Below are positions 42,764 through 52,194 of a stretch of DNA of 64,000 nt, piece after piece. Under the pieces are notes generated by a model. That model had not been told where the DNA came from, searched no databases, and was given only the letters and a program-made list of their open reading frames with translations. The stretch is taken from positions 186,001 through 250,000 of the forward strand of contig NZ_FMVC01000004.1 in assembly GCF_900101855.1 (NCBI RefSeq). The letters are read 5' to 3'. Source of the DNA: Flavobacterium anhuiense. Its GTDB lineage: Bacteria; Bacteroidota; Bacteroidia; Flavobacteriales; Flavobacteriaceae. The first letter of the stretch is position 1; the number at the start of each line of letters is the position of its first letter. The position numbers were made by a program, and so were the translations under genes.

Positions 42764-45154
42764 ATGAAACGCACAATTAAAAAAGTTGCTGTAATTGGAT
42801 CCGGAATTATGGGTTCAGGTATAGCTTGTCATTTTGCTAACATTGGTGTCGAAGTTTTACTTCTGGACATTGTACCGCGTGAACTGACCGAAGCTGAAGC
42901 TAAAAAAGGATTAACACTTGAAAGTAAAGCCGTTCGCAACCGTGTGGTAAACGAACATTTGGCGAATTCATTAAAATCAAAACCATCTCCTATTTACAGT
43001 CAAAAATTCGCTAGCCGAATCACTACTGGAAATACGACAGATGATATGGCAAAAATTGCCAATGTAGACTGGATTATCGAAGTTGTTGTAGAGCGTTTGG
43101 ATATCAAAAAATTGGTTTTTGAACAAATCGACAAATTCCGTAAACCGGGAACTTTGGTTACTTCAAACACTTCTGGTATTCCAATTCACTTTATGAGTGA
43201 AGGAAGAAGCGAAGATTTCCAACAGCACTTCTGCGGCACTCACTTTTTTAACCCTGCGCGTTACTTAAAATTATTTGAAATTATTCCTGGTCCAAAAACT
43301 TCAAAAGAAGTATTGGATTTCTTAAACGAATACGGATCTAAATTCTTAGGAAAAACTTCGGTTGTTGCTAAAGATACTCCGGCGTTTATTGGAAACAGAA
43401 TTGGTATTTACGGAATCCAAAGTTTATTCCATTTAGTTAAAGAAATGGGATTAACAATCGAAGAAGTTGATAAATTGACAGGACCAGTAATTGGTCGTCC
43501 AAAATCAGCTACTTTCCGTACGGTTGACGTTGTTGGATTGGATACTTTGGTACACGTTGCCAACGGTATTTACGAAAACTGTCCAAACGACGAACAGCAC
43601 GAATTGTTCAAACTTCCTGATTTCATTAACAAAATGATGGAAAATAACTGGTTAGGAAGCAAAACCGGACAAGGTTTCTACAAAAAAGTAGACAAAGATA
43701 TTCTTTCTTTAGACTTAGATACATTAGAATATAGAGCTGCAAAAAAAGCAAATTTTGCAACTTTAGAATTAACTAAAACTATCGACAAACCGATCAATCG
43801 TTTTAAAGTTTTAGTAAAAGGAACGGACAAAGCAGGTGAATTCTACCGTAAGAGTTTCGCTGGAATGTTTGCTTACGTTTCTAACAGAGTTCCTGAAATC
43901 ACAGACGAATTCTACAAAATTGACGATGCTATGAAAGCTGGTTTTGGATGGGAAAATGGTCCATTCGAAATCTGGGATGCCATTGGTGTTGAAAAAGGAA
44001 TTGAAATTATGAAAGCAGAAGGTTTAGAGCCTGCTGCATGGGTAAACGAAATGTTGGCTTCTGGAAGCAAAAGTTTTTATACTGTAAAAGAAGGCGCTAC
44101 TTATTTCTACGATATTCCAACAAAATCGCAAGTTAAAGTTCCTGGACAAGATTCATTCATTATTCTGAACAACATTCGCGAAAGCAAAAAAGTTTGGAGC
44201 AACAGTGGCGCAATCATTCAGGATTTAGGAGACGGAATCTTAAACTTAGAATTCCAATCTAAAATGAATACAATTGGTGGCGACGTTCTTTCGGCAATCA
44301 ATAAAGCAATTGAATTAGCAGAAAAAGAACACCAAGGTTTAGTTATTGGAAACCAAGCAGCGAATTTCTCTGTTGGAGCTAATATCGGAATGATTTTCAT
44401 GATGGCGGTTGAGCAGGAATATGATGAATTGAATATGGCAATTAAATTGTTCCAAGATACAATGATGCGTGTTCGTTACTCTTCTATTCCAGTTGTGGTT
44501 GCGCCTCACGGAATGACTTTTGGCGGTGGATGCGAAATGAGCTTACATGCTGATAAGGTTGTTGCTGCTGCAGAAACTTACATGGGATTAGTTGAATTTG
44601 GTGTTGGAGTTATTCCTGGTGGTGGTGGCTCTAAAGAAATGACTTTAAGAGCTTCCGATTTATTCCGCAAAAACGATGTGGAATTGAACGTTCTTCAAGA
44701 GTATTTCTTGACAATTGCAATGGCTAAAGTTTCGACTTCTGGTTACGAAGCTTTTGACACTGGACTTCTTCAGCATGGAAAAGACATTATTGTAGTAAAC
44801 AAAGATCGTCAGATTGCTGAAGCTAAGAAACATGCATTGTTAATGGCAGAAGCGGGTTATACACAGCCAATTAGAAGAAATGATATTAAAGTTCTAGGGA
44901 AACAAGCTTTGGGAATGTTCTTAGTTGGAACAGATCAAATGCAAGCTGGAAAATACATTTCTGAGCACGATAAGAAAATCGCTAACAAACTAGCTTACGT
45001 AATGGCTGGAGGTGATTTATCTGAAGCAACTTTAGTATCTGAACAATATTTATTAGATATCGAACGTGAAGCTTTCTTGAGTTTATGTACAGAGCGTAAG
45101 ACTTTAGAAAGAATTCAATACATGTTGACTAAAGGAAAACCGCTTCGTAACTAG
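42764..45154 (+). CDS. 3-hydroxyacyl-CoA dehydrogenase/enoyl-CoA hydratase (FadN/FadB type)
   Basis: 796 residues. The NAD-binding start IKKVAVIGSGIMGSGIACHFANIG is followed by the dehydrogenase signature HFFNPARYLKLFEIIPG and DTPAFIGNRIG. The second half is a crotonase domain with NFSVGANIGMIF and APHGMTFGGGCEMSLHADKVVAAAETYMGLVE, where the Glu residues act in hydration. The order (dehydrogenase first) is that of Bacillus FadN rather than Escherichia FadB. It carries out the second and third steps of fatty-acid beta-oxidation. Followed by a repeat hairpin and the thiolase gene. Confidence 0.94.
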   Translation: MKRTIKKVAVIGSGIMGSGIACHFANIGVEVLLLDIVPRELTEAEAKKGLTLESKAVRNRVVNEHLANSLKSKPSPIYSQKFASRITTGNTTDDMAKIANVDWIIEVVVERLDIKKLVFEQIDKFRKPGTLVTSNTSGIPIHFMSEGRSEDFQQHFCGTHFFNPARYLKLFEIIPGPKTSKEVLDFLNEYGSKFLGKTSVVAKDTPAFIGNRIGIYGIQSLFHLVKEMGLTIEEVDKLTGPVIGRPKSATFRTVDVVGLDTLVHVANGIYENCPNDEQHELFKLPDFINKMMENNWLGSKTGQGFYKKVDKDILSLDLDTLEYRAAKKANFATLELTKTIDKPINRFKVLVKGTDKAGEFYRKSFAGMFAYVSNRVPEITDEFYKIDDAMKAGFGWENGPFEIWDAIGVEKGIEIMKAEGLEPAAWVNEMLASGSKSFYTVKEGATYFYDIPTKSQVKVPGQDSFIILNNIRESKKVWSNSGAIIQDLGDGILNLEFQSKMNTIGGDVLSAINKAIELAEKEHQGLVIGNQAANFSVGANIGMIFMMAVEQEYDELNMAIKLFQDTMMRVRYSSIPVVVAPHGMTFGGGCEMSLHADKVVAAAETYMGLVEFGVGVIPGGGGSKEMTLRASDLFRKNDVELNVLQEYFLTIAMAKVSTSGYEAFDTGLLQHGKDIIVVNKDRQIAEAKKHALLMAEAGYTQPIRRNDIKVLGKQALGMFLVGTDQMQAGKYISEHDKKIANKLAYVMAGGDLSEATLVSEQYLLDIEREAFLSLCTERKTLERIQYMLTKGKPLRN

Positions 45155-45166
45155 AAAAATAGATAA

Positions 45167-45232
45167 AGAAGAAAGAAGCAAGAGAAAAGACAAAACTCTG
45201 TTTTGAAATCTTGCTTCTTGCATCTTTCTTCT
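45167..45232. repeat. gaagcaagag-type hairpin without coding insert
   Basis: Arms 45167-45190 (AGAAGAAAGAAGCAAGAG...) and 45209-45232 pair at 20 of 24 positions around an 18-nt loop. It is the empty counterpart of the repeat pair that encloses the four-helix-bundle gene 1.3 kb downstream. Confidence 0.85.
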
Positions 45233-45257
45233 ACCAATCTTAAAAAACAAAAAACAA

Positions 45258-46439
45258 ATGAAAACAGCATATATAGTAAAAGCATATAGAACAGCAGTTG
45301 GAAAAGCTCCAAAAGGTGTTTTTAGATTTAAAAGACCTGATGAATTAGCAGCTGAAACCATTCAGTTTATGATGGACGAACTGCCTAATTTCGACAAAAA
45401 ACGTATTGATGACGTTATGGTAGGAAATGCCATGCCGGAAGCAGAACAAGGTCTTAACGTTGGCCGTTTGATCTCTTTGATGGGATTAAAAGTGGAAGAT
45501 GTTCCTGGAGTTACAGTAAACCGTTACTGTGCATCTGGATTAGAAACTATCGGAATGGCTACTGCTAAAATCCAATCAGGAATGGCAGATTGTATCATTG
45601 CCGGTGGTGCAGAAAGTATGAGTTATATTCCGATGGGAGGTTACAAACCAACTCCGGATTATAAAGTGGCTGCGGCAGGTCACGAAGATTATTACTGGGG
45701 AATGGGTTTAACTGCTGAAGCGGTGGCGAACCAATACAAAATCTCTAGAGAAGATCAGGATGAGTTTGCTTACAACTCTCACATGAAAGCTTTAAAAGCG
45801 CAAGCAGAAGGAAAATTCGACAAACAAATCGTTCCGATTACTGTTGAGCAGACTTTCATCAATGAAAATGGAAAAAAAGAAACAAAATCATACGTTGTAA
45901 ATAAAGACGAAGGGCCAAGAGCCGGAACTTCTAAAGAAGCTTTGGCAGGTTTAAAACCAGTTTTCGCTGCTGACGGAAGTGTAACGGCTGGTAACTCTTC
46001 TCAAATGAGCGATGGTGCTGCTTTCGTTTTAATCATGAGCGAAGAAATGGTAAAAGAGTTAAACCTTGACCCGATCGCACGTTTGGTAAACTTTGCTTCT
46101 TCTGGTGTTGAGCCAAGAATTATGGGTATTGGCCCTGTAAAAGCAATTCCGAAAGCATTAAAACAAGCTGGTTTAACATTGAACGATATCGAGTTAATTG
46201 AATTAAACGAAGCTTTTGCTTCACAAGCTTTAGCCGTTACTCGTGAATTGAATATTAACCCTGAAATCGTAAACGTAAACGGTGGAGCAATTTCTTTAGG
46301 CCACCCTCTTGGATGTACTGGAGCTAAACTTTCTGTTCAGTTATTCGACGAAATGAAACGTAGAGGTAATAAGTACGGAATCGTTTCTATGTGTGTGGGA
46401 ACTGGACAAGGAAGTGCTGGAATCTACGAGGTTTTATAA
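45258..46439 (+). CDS. fadA: acetyl-CoA C-acyltransferase (thiolase)
   Basis: 393 residues. The nucleophile is in VNRYCASGLETIGMATAKI (Cys about 92). The C-terminal signature is NVNGGAISLGHPLGCTGAKL with the catalytic His, and the final active-site Cys is in GIVSMCVGTGQG. It performs the last, thiolytic step of beta-oxidation, shortening acyl-CoA by two carbons. It is the third gene of the MarR-controlled operon. Confidence 0.95.
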   Translation: MKTAYIVKAYRTAVGKAPKGVFRFKRPDELAAETIQFMMDELPNFDKKRIDDVMVGNAMPEAEQGLNVGRLISLMGLKVEDVPGVTVNRYCASGLETIGMATAKIQSGMADCIIAGGAESMSYIPMGGYKPTPDYKVAAAGHEDYYWGMGLTAEAVANQYKISREDQDEFAYNSHMKALKAQAEGKFDKQIVPITVEQTFINENGKKETKSYVVNKDEGPRAGTSKEALAGLKPVFAADGSVTAGNSSQMSDGAAFVLIMSEEMVKELNLDPIARLVNFASSGVEPRIMGIGPVKAIPKALKQAGLTLNDIELIELNEAFASQALAVTRELNINPEIVNVNGGAISLGHPLGCTGAKLSVQLFDEMKRRGNKYGIVSMCVGTGQGSAGIYEVL

Positions 46440-46447
46440 GACTTTTT

Positions 46448-46471
46448 AGAGGAAAGAAGCAAGAGGAAAGA
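46448..46471. repeat. left inverted-repeat arm of second four-helix-bundle cassette
   Basis: AGAGGAAAGAAGCAAGAGGAAAGA pairs with 46920-46943 at 21 of 24 positions, enclosing the damaged four-helix-bundle gene. Confidence 0.85.
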
Positions 46472-46567
46472 CTTTCTATTTGGGATGAAAAGTTAGCCTG
46501 AAATGGATTTTTAAAAAGTAGTAAAAAACTTACTTTTAATTTTTCTTCTTATCTTGCCCTCAAAAAC

Positions 46568-46917
46568 ATGAAACACAATTTCAAGAATTTGAAAATTTGG
46601 ATTTTAGCTATGGAAATTACAAATGATATCTATAAACTAACCGCCACTTTTCCAAAATCAGAAACCTATAGTTTGGCAAATCAAATGAATCGATGTTCTG
46701 TTTCTATGCCTTCAAATATTGCAGAAGGTTCAAACAGAGGAAATAAACACTTTCAACATTATTTGAATATTAGTTTAGGTTCGTCATTTGAATTACAAAC
46801 GCAATTACTGATAGCTTTTCAAAATGAATATCTATCAAGACAAAAACAGAAGAAATAGAAAACAAAATAATTGAATTTCAAAGGATGACATCAGGTTTCA
46901 TAAGTAAGTTGATTTAA
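46568..46917 (+). pseudogene. four helix bundle protein gene, frameshifted near the 3' end
   Basis: The first 85 codons carry the family pattern FKNLKIWILAMEITNDIYKLTATFPKSETYSLANQMNRCSVSMPSNIAEGSNRG and SLGSSFELQTQLLIAFQNE. The frame then runs into a stop at 46856-46858. The +1 frame from about 46827 continues with SIKTKTEEIENKIIEFQRMTSGFISKLI to 46917, matching the C-terminal helix of the intact copy at 4953. So one frameshift separates the halves. It sits between thiolase and acyl-CoA dehydrogenase genes, inside a gaagcaagag-type inverted repeat. Confidence 0.85.
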
Positions 46918-46919
46918 AA

Positions 46920-46943
46920 TCTTGCTTCTTGCTTCTTTCATCT
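46920..46943. repeat. right inverted-repeat arm of second four-helix-bundle cassette
   Basis: TCTTGCTTCTTGCTTCTTTC... begins 3 bp after the pseudogene stop and ends 22 bp before the acyl-CoA dehydrogenase ATG. Confidence 0.85.
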
Positions 46944-46964
46944 TTTATAAAAAACAAAAACAAA

Positions 46965-48770
46965 ATGGCAGATACAATCGAAAAAAACGTGACTCGTGGT
47001 GGTCAGTTTTTAGTTAAAGAAACAAAATGCGAGGATATCTTCACACCAGAAGATTTTTCAGAAGAGCAGTTAATGATGCGTGACTCTGTAAAAGAGTTCG
47101 TTGACAAAGAATTATGGGCGCATAAAGATCGTTTTGAGAAAAAAGATTATGCGTATACAGAAGCTTCTATGCGTAAAGCAGGTGAACTTGGACTTCTTGG
47201 TGTTGCAGTTCCTGAAGAATACGGCGGATTAGGAATGGGATTTGTTTCTACAATGTTGGTTTGCGACTACATTTCTGGAGCAACAGGTTCTTTCTCAACT
47301 GCTTTTGGTGCTCATACTGGAATTGGAACTATGCCAATTACACTTTATGGTACTGAAGAACAAAAGAAAAAATACGTTCCGAAATTGGCTTCTGGAGAAT
47401 GGTTTGGAGCTTATTGCTTAACGGAACCAGGTGCAGGATCTGATGCTAACTCAGGGAAAACAAAAGCGGTTTTATCTGAAGACGGAACTCATTATCTAAT
47501 TACAGGACAAAAAATGTGGATTTCAAATGCAGGTTTCTGCAGCTTATTCATCGTTTTTGCTCGTATTGGAGATGATAAAAACATTACAGGTTTCATTGTA
47601 GAAAACAATCCTTCAAATGGAATTTCTATGAATGAAGAAGAGCATAAATTAGGAATCCGCGCTTCTTCTACTCGTCAGGTTTTCTTCAACGAAACAAAAG
47701 TTCCTGTTGAAAACATGTTATCTGAAAGAGGAAACGGTTTCAAAATCGCGATGAATGCTTTAAACGTTGGTCGTATTAAATTGGCTGCAGCTTGTTTAGA
47801 TGCACAAAGAAGAGTTACTTCTGGAGCTGTAAAATATGCTAACGAAAGAATTCAGTTTAATACTTCTATTTCATCTTTTGGAGCTATTCGTTCTAAATTA
47901 GCTGAAATGGCAACTAATGCTTACGCAGGAGAAAGTGCTTCTTACCGTGCTGCAAAAGACATCGAAGACAGAATCGCTGCTCGTGAAGCAGAAGGAACTT
48001 CTCATCAAGAAGCAGAGTTGAAAGGTGTTGAAGAATATGCAATCGAGTGTTCTATCTTGAAAGTAGCGGTTTCTGAAGACGTCCAAAACTGTTCTGACGA
48101 AGGTATTCAGGTTTTTGGTGGAATGGGATTCTCTGAAGATACTCCAATGGAAAGTGCTTGGAGAGATGCTCGTATCGCTCGTATTTACGAAGGTACAAAC
48201 GAAATCAACAGAATGCTTTCTGTAGGTATGCTGATCAAAAAAGCTATGAAAGGACACGTTGATTTACTTGGACCAGCAATGAAAGTTCAGGAAGAATTGA
48301 TGGGAATTCCATCTTTCGATACTCCAGATTACTCTGAATTATTCTCTGAAGAAAAAGCAATCGTAGCAAACTTGAAAAAAGTTTTCTTAATGGTTGCTGG
48401 AAGCGCTGTTCAAAAATACGGACCAGAATTAGATTCTCACCAACAGTTATTAATGGCTGCTGCTGATATCTTAATCGAAATCTACATGGCTGAAAGTACA
48501 ATTTTGAGAACTGAGAAATTAGCTAAAAAAGAAGGTGAAGATAAAGTTCAAGAGCAAATTGCTATGGCAAAATTATACTTGTACAAAGCGGTTGATATCG
48601 TAAACTTAAGAGGAAAAGAAGGAATTGCTTCTTTCTCTGAAGGTGACGAACAACGTATGATGTTAATGGGACTTAAACGTTTCACTAAATATACTAACCT
48701 GCCAAACGTGGTAGCGTTAAGAGAAAAAATTGCAGAAAAATTAGTTGCAGAAAATTCATACTGCTTCTAA
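46965..48770 (+). CDS. acyl-CoA dehydrogenase
   Basis: 601 residues from ATG 46965 (MADTIEKNVTRGGQFLVKE); an upstream in-frame start at 46929 lies in repeat sequence. Motifs include YCLTEPGAGSDANSGKTKA, the FAD-contacting QKMWISNAGFCSLFIVFARI, and the C-terminal YEGTNEINRMLSVGMLIKKA. A helical extension beyond residue 420 makes it longer than the usual 380-residue enzymes and like the long acyl-CoA dehydrogenases of VLCAD or FadE-like type. It catalyses the first, FAD-dependent step of beta-oxidation. Last gene of the operon; a terminator follows. Confidence 0.94.
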   Translation: MADTIEKNVTRGGQFLVKETKCEDIFTPEDFSEEQLMMRDSVKEFVDKELWAHKDRFEKKDYAYTEASMRKAGELGLLGVAVPEEYGGLGMGFVSTMLVCDYISGATGSFSTAFGAHTGIGTMPITLYGTEEQKKKYVPKLASGEWFGAYCLTEPGAGSDANSGKTKAVLSEDGTHYLITGQKMWISNAGFCSLFIVFARIGDDKNITGFIVENNPSNGISMNEEEHKLGIRASSTRQVFFNETKVPVENMLSERGNGFKIAMNALNVGRIKLAAACLDAQRRVTSGAVKYANERIQFNTSISSFGAIRSKLAEMATNAYAGESASYRAAKDIEDRIAAREAEGTSHQEAELKGVEEYAIECSILKVAVSEDVQNCSDEGIQVFGGMGFSEDTPMESAWRDARIARIYEGTNEINRMLSVGMLIKKAMKGHVDLLGPAMKVQEELMGIPSFDTPDYSELFSEEKAIVANLKKVFLMVAGSAVQKYGPELDSHQQLLMAAADILIEIYMAESTILRTEKLAKKEGEDKVQEQIAMAKLYLYKAVDIVNLRGKEGIASFSEGDEQRMMLMGLKRFTKYTNLPNVVALREKIAEKLVAENSYCF

Positions 48771-48801
48771 TTTCAAAATAGTTTTTAGCTTTTAATTTGT
48801 T

Positions 48802-48845
48802 ATAAACCCGTGCAAGTCCGAAACTGCACGGGTTTATTTTTTTTT
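48802..48845 (+). terminator. terminator of the beta-oxidation operon
   Basis: TAAACCCGTGCA / TGCACGGGTTTA stem with loop AGTCCGAAAC and a long T-run. Confidence 0.95.
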
Positions 48846-49002
48846 AATATGCTTATCGAAAGATATTTCTTATACGTCGCAATATTTTTGCAGCGATTTG
48901 CAAAATATTTGTTAAAATTAGCTTATAGACTCATACGGTATAGCTAAACATAAAATGCATTACAGTATATTTAACATTCTAAAAACTATAAAAACAAAAT
49001 AA

Positions 49003-50097
49003 ATGAAACAAATTAACCTAATTGCATCATTTTTATTGTGCTTTTGCTTCACAGCTGTCTTAGCACAAAAAAATAAAAAAATGGACATTATTGCTTATTA
49101 CACTGGCGATTCTCAACTTATTGATAAATATGAAGTTGGAAAATTAAACCAGATTATTTTTAGTTTCTGCCATTTAAAAGATGGAAAACTAAGTGTTGAT
49201 TCTGCCAAAGATTCTATCACTATCAAACATTTAGTTTCGCTTAAAGCAAAAAATCCACAGTTGAAAATTATTGTATCTCTTGGAGGATGGGGAGGCTGCG
49301 AACCTTGTTCTCAAGCATTCTCAACTGCTGAAGGACGCTTAAAATTTGCAAAGTCTGTAAAAGAAGTAAGCGATTATTTTAAAATTGACGGTTTAGATTT
49401 GGATTGGGAATATCCATCGATTGAAGGACTTCCAGGACACTTATATCAACCTGCTGACAAAACTAATTTTACAGAACTAATCAAAATATTACGTTCTACT
49501 TTAGGTAAAAAATATGAATTGAGCTTTGCTGCAGGAGGCTTCCAAAAATGTTTAGATGAATCTATTGACTGGAAAGCAGTTGCTCCTTTTGTTAATCGCA
49601 TTAATATCATGAGTTACGATTTAGTAAACGGATATTCAAAAGTTACTGGTCACCACACGCCTTTATACAGCACAAATCCCAAAGAAGAATCTACAGATAG
49701 AGCCGTTGAATTTTTATTGAAACTAGGTGTTCCTGCTGAAAAATTGGTAATTGGAGGTGCATTTTATACCAGACAATGGAAAAATGTAGAAAACATCAAT
49801 AACGGATTATACCAAGCAGGAGAGCACTTTCAAGGTGTTGACTTTAAAAACTACGCTACAACATACACAGAAGCAAACGGCTGGAAATATTTTTATGATG
49901 AAAAAGCTCAAGCACCATATTGGTACAATGCATCAAATAAAACTTTTGCTACATCAGATGATTTAAAATCTATAAGAGCTAAAGCGGAATATGTAAAAGC
50001 AAAAAAACTAGGTGGCATCATGTTTTGGGAGCTTACTCTAGACAGTTTCCGCGACGGAATGGTAAATGAGATTTACAAAGTTAAAACTGAAAAATAA
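49003..50097 (+). CDS. secreted chitinase, glycoside hydrolase family 18
   Basis: 364 residues with a signal peptide (MKQINLIASFLLCFCFTAVLA). The GH18 active site DGLDLDWEYP has the catalytic Glu136 of DxxDxDxE. The strand motif KIIVSLGGWGG, the NIMSYDL motif and a terminal MFWELTLDS complete the barrel. It hydrolyses beta-1,4 N-acetylglucosamine polymers. There is no T9SS tail or binding module, so it may stay in the periplasm and work on oligomers. A TATTTTTG element at 48883-48890 could be its -7 box. Confidence 0.93.
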   Translation: MKQINLIASFLLCFCFTAVLAQKNKKMDIIAYYTGDSQLIDKYEVGKLNQIIFSFCHLKDGKLSVDSAKDSITIKHLVSLKAKNPQLKIIVSLGGWGGCEPCSQAFSTAEGRLKFAKSVKEVSDYFKIDGLDLDWEYPSIEGLPGHLYQPADKTNFTELIKILRSTLGKKYELSFAAGGFQKCLDESIDWKAVAPFVNRINIMSYDLVNGYSKVTGHHTPLYSTNPKEESTDRAVEFLLKLGVPAEKLVIGGAFYTRQWKNVENINNGLYQAGEHFQGVDFKNYATTYTEANGWKYFYDEKAQAPYWYNASNKTFATSDDLKSIRAKAEYVKAKKLGGIMFWELTLDSFRDGMVNEIYKVKTEK

Positions 50098-50102
50098 AAA
50101 AA

Positions 50103-50127
50103 GGGAATCAAATTGATTCCCTTTTTT
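50103..50127. terminator. bidirectional terminator
   Basis: GGGAATCAAATTGATTCCC flanked by A- and T-runs, between the convergent chitinase and Spy-like genes. Confidence 0.92.
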
Positions 50128-50141
50128 TAAAAACGAATATT

Positions 50142-50633
50142 CTACATCGTTTTAGTTTTATTTTTGTCCATTTCACCAATAAACGGAATTGCTTCTAAAA
50201 TTTCGCTTCTTATTATAGTTTGAAGATAAACCTCAAGCTGAATAAACTTTGCCGCGTTTATTGAACCAATTGCTTTTTTTGCCTGATTATAAGTCTTAGA
50301 ATAAAGCTTCTCGTAATCAACGTGGTTTTTTAAAGTAGCCTTTGCCAACTCATCAGCTTTTGCATCTGTTAAAGTTTCATAATTAGCTGCATAATCATTT
50401 AATAGTTGAAACTTTGTCTGTCCTAAGGCTTTTCGCGACGTTTCATAGTCATCATAAACTTTAGTGAAAGCAGCGGCTTGTGCATCAGATAAGTTCATGT
50501 ACTGTTTTACCAGATCTGCTTTAGATTTTCCATAAACACTTTGTACTACTTCTAAATCTTCTTTATAAGAAGACTGTGCATAAGATGAAAACGAGGCTAC
50601 CGCCATGATAAGAATAAGTCCTAATTTTTTCAT
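50142..50633 (-). CDS. small helical periplasmic protein (Spy/LTXXQ-like)
   Basis: 163 residues from ATG 50633 (MKKLGLILIMAVASFSSYAQ, a clean signal peptide); a longer in-frame start at 50696 would bury the signal. The mature part is almost wholly helical. The stretch MNLSDAQAAAFTKVYDDYE resembles the LTxxQ motif of Spy/CpxP-type periplasmic chaperones and LTDAKADELAKATL is a weaker repeat. Function by similarity of shape only. Confidence 0.7.
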   Translation of the reverse strand: MKKLGLILIMAVASFSSYAQSSYKEDLEVVQSVYGKSKADLVKQYMNLSDAQAAAFTKVYDDYETSRKALGQTKFQLLNDYAANYETLTDAKADELAKATLKNHVDYEKLYSKTYNQAKKAIGSINAAKFIQLEVYLQTIIRSEILEAIPFIGEMDKNKTKTM

Positions 50634-50714
50634 AGTTTTAATTTTAAATTTGTTTTTAAAAATATATGCATACTCAAATATACTGATTTTAAACACTTTA
50701 AATAAAATAACATT

Positions 50715-51629
50715 TTAAAAGAAAGAATATTGGTAAACTGCTGAAAGCGCATAATAATTTAGTCCGTTGTTGGTATATGCCCCAATATGATATTGAAATC
50801 TAATGGATTGCCCTTTTGCAATTGGAGTAGAAAAAGTTCCTCCTACGCGCCAGTTATCAATCTGGCTATCATCCGAAACGCCATCAGTAATAGTTCGGCC
50901 TCCAAAAAACCAAGTCGTATTAAAACCAACCCACATTTGATTTTTAAAATAATAGCTTGCATGCGCCTGAAGGCTGTAGGTTGGTTTTTGCTCTAATTTT
51001 TTTCCTAGATAATCATTATTATCCGTATAAAACCAAACCCCGCCATAAGCCTCAGCATACACATGAGCAAACCGTTTCGATACTCCTATTTCTGGCTTGA
51101 AAGCCCATCGGTTTGTTCCAATGTTTACTTGTTTATCTCCATAATATCTTCCTGTTGGGATTGAAGTAACCAAACTGACTCCAAGAATTGTTTTTTGCTC
51201 AAAACTTCTGAATTCAGATTTATCAAGTGCAGGAGAACCTAGCAAATTAATTCCAAAACGCACTTTCATATCTGCAAAACCAGTTCTTGAGCCAGTAACC
51301 CGCTGATCACTAACTACGGCAGATCCATCCATAAAAGTAAAAGGCAGTCCAACCTGTATACGAGCCAATTTATTTGCCAATCCAAACGTTCTAATATAAT
51401 TCACAGCCATATTATGGCTTTGAAGTTTAAAATCTTTTATAGGTAGAGAAGGATCTGTAAGCACATTTCCATTTATAAAAACATAACCTGTAGCAATTAC
51501 ATTTAAATCTTTAGGAACATTAGCATACGCTCGAGGTTCCAAATCCTGAGCAGATAGGGACAACACACCAAAAAAGAAAACCAAAAGCGAAAACTGCCAC
51601 TTTACTAACCAAAAAAAGATTCTTACCAT
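50715..51629 (-). CDS. outer-membrane beta-barrel transporter-like protein (phenol MetA family)
   Basis: 304 residues with a signal peptide ending LSLSAQ. Repeated amphipathic beta strands alternate with turns (TRTGFADMKVRFGINLLG, LGVSLVTSIPTGRYYGDKQVNIGTNRWAFKPEIGVSKRF), and the last residues YALSAVYQYSFF end in Phe as outer-membrane barrels do. The pattern matches the transporter family related to MetA of phenol degradation. The substrate is unknown. It lies in a minus-strand group with three small envelope proteins. Confidence 0.8.
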   Translation of the reverse strand: MVRIFFWLVKWQFSLLVFFFGVLSLSAQDLEPRAYANVPKDLNVIATGYVFINGNVLTDPSLPIKDFKLQSHNMAVNYIRTFGLANKLARIQVGLPFTFMDGSAVVSDQRVTGSRTGFADMKVRFGINLLGSPALDKSEFRSFEQKTILGVSLVTSIPTGRYYGDKQVNIGTNRWAFKPEIGVSKRFAHVYAEAYGGVWFYTDNNDYLGKKLEQKPTYSLQAHASYYFKNQMWVGFNTTWFFGGRTITDGVSDDSQIDNWRVGGTFSTPIAKGQSIRFQYHIGAYTNNGLNYYALSAVYQYSFF

Positions 51630-51671
51630 ATATTCAGACGAATTTGTGACAAGCTTACCCCATGAATTATA

Positions 51672-52190
51672 TCATTGTTTCTCCGCTGTTTTGGGAGCAT
51701 ATATTATTCCATCATAGCTAATTGGGCCTCTATTATTACTACTGACAGAAAGTGTTGTGCTTCCGTTATAAAAAATAGAAAACAGTAAATCATAAACATC
51801 GCTTTTCCCTCTTACTGTCGCTTTTAGAATAGTATTATTCTTTTTACTTTCAACTCTAATATTTTCGGGTTTGCCTTCAAATTTTATTCCGCCATCACTA
51901 TTGTATCCCACATTATAACCACGTCCGAAAAAGGGAAGATCACAAGTTGTACTGTCAGCTTTAAACTTTAAAAAATAAGTATTATAGTCCAGCTGGATTA
52001 ATCTCCCGCCTTGAGGCGTTGCTTTCTGAGCTTCAAAAACAAAATTTTGGCTATCTATAAGCGCTTTAATTTCATTTTGTTTTTTAAGTTCTCTTTCTTG
52101 CTTGAGTTCTTTTTTTGTTTTTTCTTGTGCAGAAACCGAAAAGTTTAGAATACTAACTAAAAAAAGCAAAACAGATAATTTCGTTTTCAT
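51672..52190 (-). CDS. DUF4251 domain-containing secreted protein
   Basis: 172 residues, signal peptide MKTKLSVLLFLVSILNFSVSAQ, then a charged helical linker (KTKKELKQERELKKQNEI) and the DUF4251 beta domain with LPFFGRGYNVGYNSDGGIKFEGKPEN. Widespread in Bacteroidota, function unknown, probably periplasmic. The gene starts 4 bp after the META-domain gene stop, so the two are cotranscribed. Confidence 0.85.
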   Translation of the reverse strand: MKTKLSVLLFLVSILNFSVSAQEKTKKELKQERELKKQNEIKALIDSQNFVFEAQKATPQGGRLIQLDYNTYFLKFKADSTTCDLPFFGRGYNVGYNSDGGIKFEGKPENIRVESKKNNTILKATVRGKSDVYDLLFSIFYNGSTTLSVSSNNRGPISYDGIIYAPKTAEKQ

Positions 52191-52194
52191 AACA

